From Acidovorax sp. (GTDB lineage Bacteria > Pseudomonadota > Gammaproteobacteria > Burkholderiales > Burkholderiaceae_C): a stretch of DNA of 6,353 nt. Positions 5,850 through 6,353 of the stretch are shown here, piece after piece. Within the stretch, counting starts at the first letter, position 1, and each line of letters begins with the position of its first letter. The notes under the pieces are model-generated. The model saw only the letters and a list, made by a program, of their open reading frames with translations. It did not search any database and was not told the DNA's origin. The stretch is from positions 1 to 6,353 of the forward strand of contig JASLFM010000066.1 in assembly GCA_030150585.1 (NCBI GenBank), read 5' to 3'. The position numbers were made by a program, and so were the translations under genes.

Positions 5850-6275
5850 ATGCAACACCCCGCTACCAACGTCCGCATCGCCTTCTCCAACCCGCCCGGT
5901 CTCTACGACCCGCAGCCCAACGGCTATTCGCACCTGGCCGTCGTGCAGGGCCCGGCCCGCATGGTCTACGTGGCCGGACAGGGCGGCGAGGACACCCAGG
6001 GCCGGCTCGCGCCCGATTTCACCGCGCAGGTGCGCCAGGCCTTGGCCAACCTCGGCACCGCCCTGGCCGCCGCAGGCGCGCGGCCGCGCGACGTGGCCAA
6101 GCTCACGGTGCTCGTCGTGGACCACACGCACGAGCGGCTGCGCATCTTCGGCGAGCAGTTGCAGGCGCTGTGGGGCGACGCGCCCACGCCCGCCTGCACG
6201 CTGATCCCGGTGCCGCGCCTCGCGCTCGACGGCATGCTGTTCGAGATCGAGGCCACGGCGGCGGTTGCGGCCTAA
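5850..6275 (+). CDS. RidA-like (YjgF/YER057c/UK114) family protein
   Basis: This 141-residue protein has the RidA/YjgF fold pattern: [30 protein letters not shown] (24-53, the strand-turn-strand with AGQ), [35 protein letters not shown] (57-91, the central helix and strand), [32 protein letters not shown] (108-138). Family members are usually cytoplasmic trimers; canonical ones hydrolyse reactive enamine/imine intermediates such as 2-aminoacrylate. In those the active-site Arg (Arg105 in E. coli RidA) lies in the P-A-R motif; here that position is Cys116 (P-A-C), so it belongs to a subgroup for which imine deamination should not be assumed. ATG 5850 is chosen because it lies about 25 bases after the predicted RNA start; the TTG at 5811 would lie upstream of that RNA start, overlapping the -10. 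No clear Shine-Dalgarno is seen. It is the first gene behind the SoxR-box promoter, implying induction by redox-active compounds (inference). Confidence 0.85.
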   Translation: MQHPATNVRIAFSNPPGLYDPQPNGYSHLAVVQGPARMVYVAGQGGEDTQGRLAPDFTAQVRQALANLGTALAAAGARPRDVAKLTVLVVDHTHERLRIFGEQLQALWGDAPTPACTLIPVPRLALDGMLFEIEATAAVAA

Positions 6276-6278
6276 ACT
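6273..6278 (+). promoter_or_regulatory. possible -10 element overlapping the RidA-like stop codon
   Basis: TAAACT (four of six -10 matches) begins with the TAA stop of the RidA-like gene and is followed by the decamer ACTGCAGCGC, also present right at the -10 of the SoxR promoter (5816-5825). RNA from it would start almost at the ATG 6288. No clear -35 is seen in the coding sequence upstream, so it is weak. Confidence 0.2.
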
Positions 6279-6287
6279 GCAGCGCCT

Positions 6288-6353
6288 ATGCCCCGCATCG
6301 CCTCCACCCCCAACGCCGCCGCGGATGCGCCCGCCGGCCTGTCCACCCCGGTG
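6288..6353 (+). CDS. start of an unidentified gene, cut by the window end
   Basis: ATG 6288 opens a frame that stays open to the last base, giving 22 residues that begin MPRIASTPNAAADAPAGLST. It starts 12 bp after the RidA-like stop on the same strand, so it is probably co-transcribed and would then also be under SoxR control. The visible residues are a low-complexity, Ala/Pro-rich hydrophilic tail ending in Pro-Val, the kind of N-terminus often found before the first helix of bacterial inner-membrane transporters, but no helix is visible and I do not assign a function. No strong Shine-Dalgarno precedes it. Confidence 0.5.
   Translation, partial: MPRIASTPNAAADAPAGLSTPV

Noticed and set aside
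5786..5890. Longer SoxR starting at 5890
   Set aside because: The extra residues are read through the SoxR box and the divergent promoter and show no similarity to SoxR N-termini; the 5785 ATG has a well-placed GAGG.

Overview
The window is about 70% GC or higher by eye, with strong third-position G/C bias, short gaps and frequent non-ATG starts. The proteins (RluE, TruC, EntS-like MFS, EamA permease, SoxR) look like those of a betaproteobacterium, most likely Burkholderiales/Comamonadaceae (Acidovorax-like). This placement is inference from sequence feel. I see no insertion sequences, phage genes, tRNA/rRNA or CRISPR, so this reads as ordinary chromosome.

Layout. Positions 1-303 hold the 3' end of a DUF4377 protein, followed after 6 bp by rluE (310-855), a 23S rRNA pseudouridine synthase. 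A 233-bp gap (856-1088) with an imperfect inverted repeat and a good -10-like hexamer leads into a small staphylococcal-nuclease-fold protein (about 1089-1529) whose start is unclear. An EntS-type MFS exporter (1616-2863) converges on a DUF924 protein (2860-3426, minus), and the two share a CTAG at their stop codons. DUF924 is divergent from truC (3523-4266), which is followed by an EamA/DMT permease (4327-5286, TTG start). The permease converges, 13 bp apart, on soxR (5300-5785, minus). Diverging from soxR are a RidA-like gene (5850-6275) and, 12 bp after it, the first 22 codons of another gene cut by the window edge (6288 onward).

Most informative region. The soxR/RidA-like intergenic region carries an 18-bp SoxR box (5792-5809) inside a promoter with a 19-bp -35/-10 spacer. 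That is the over-long spacer typical of MerR-family-activated promoters, and it reads towards the RidA-like gene. No soxS is visible. The simplest model is a local redox-responsive circuit: oxidised SoxR directly switches on a RidA-like protein and perhaps the gene after it. The RidA-like protein has Cys where canonical imine deaminases have their key Arg, so its chemistry is open. The other genes look like independent housekeeping or transport units.
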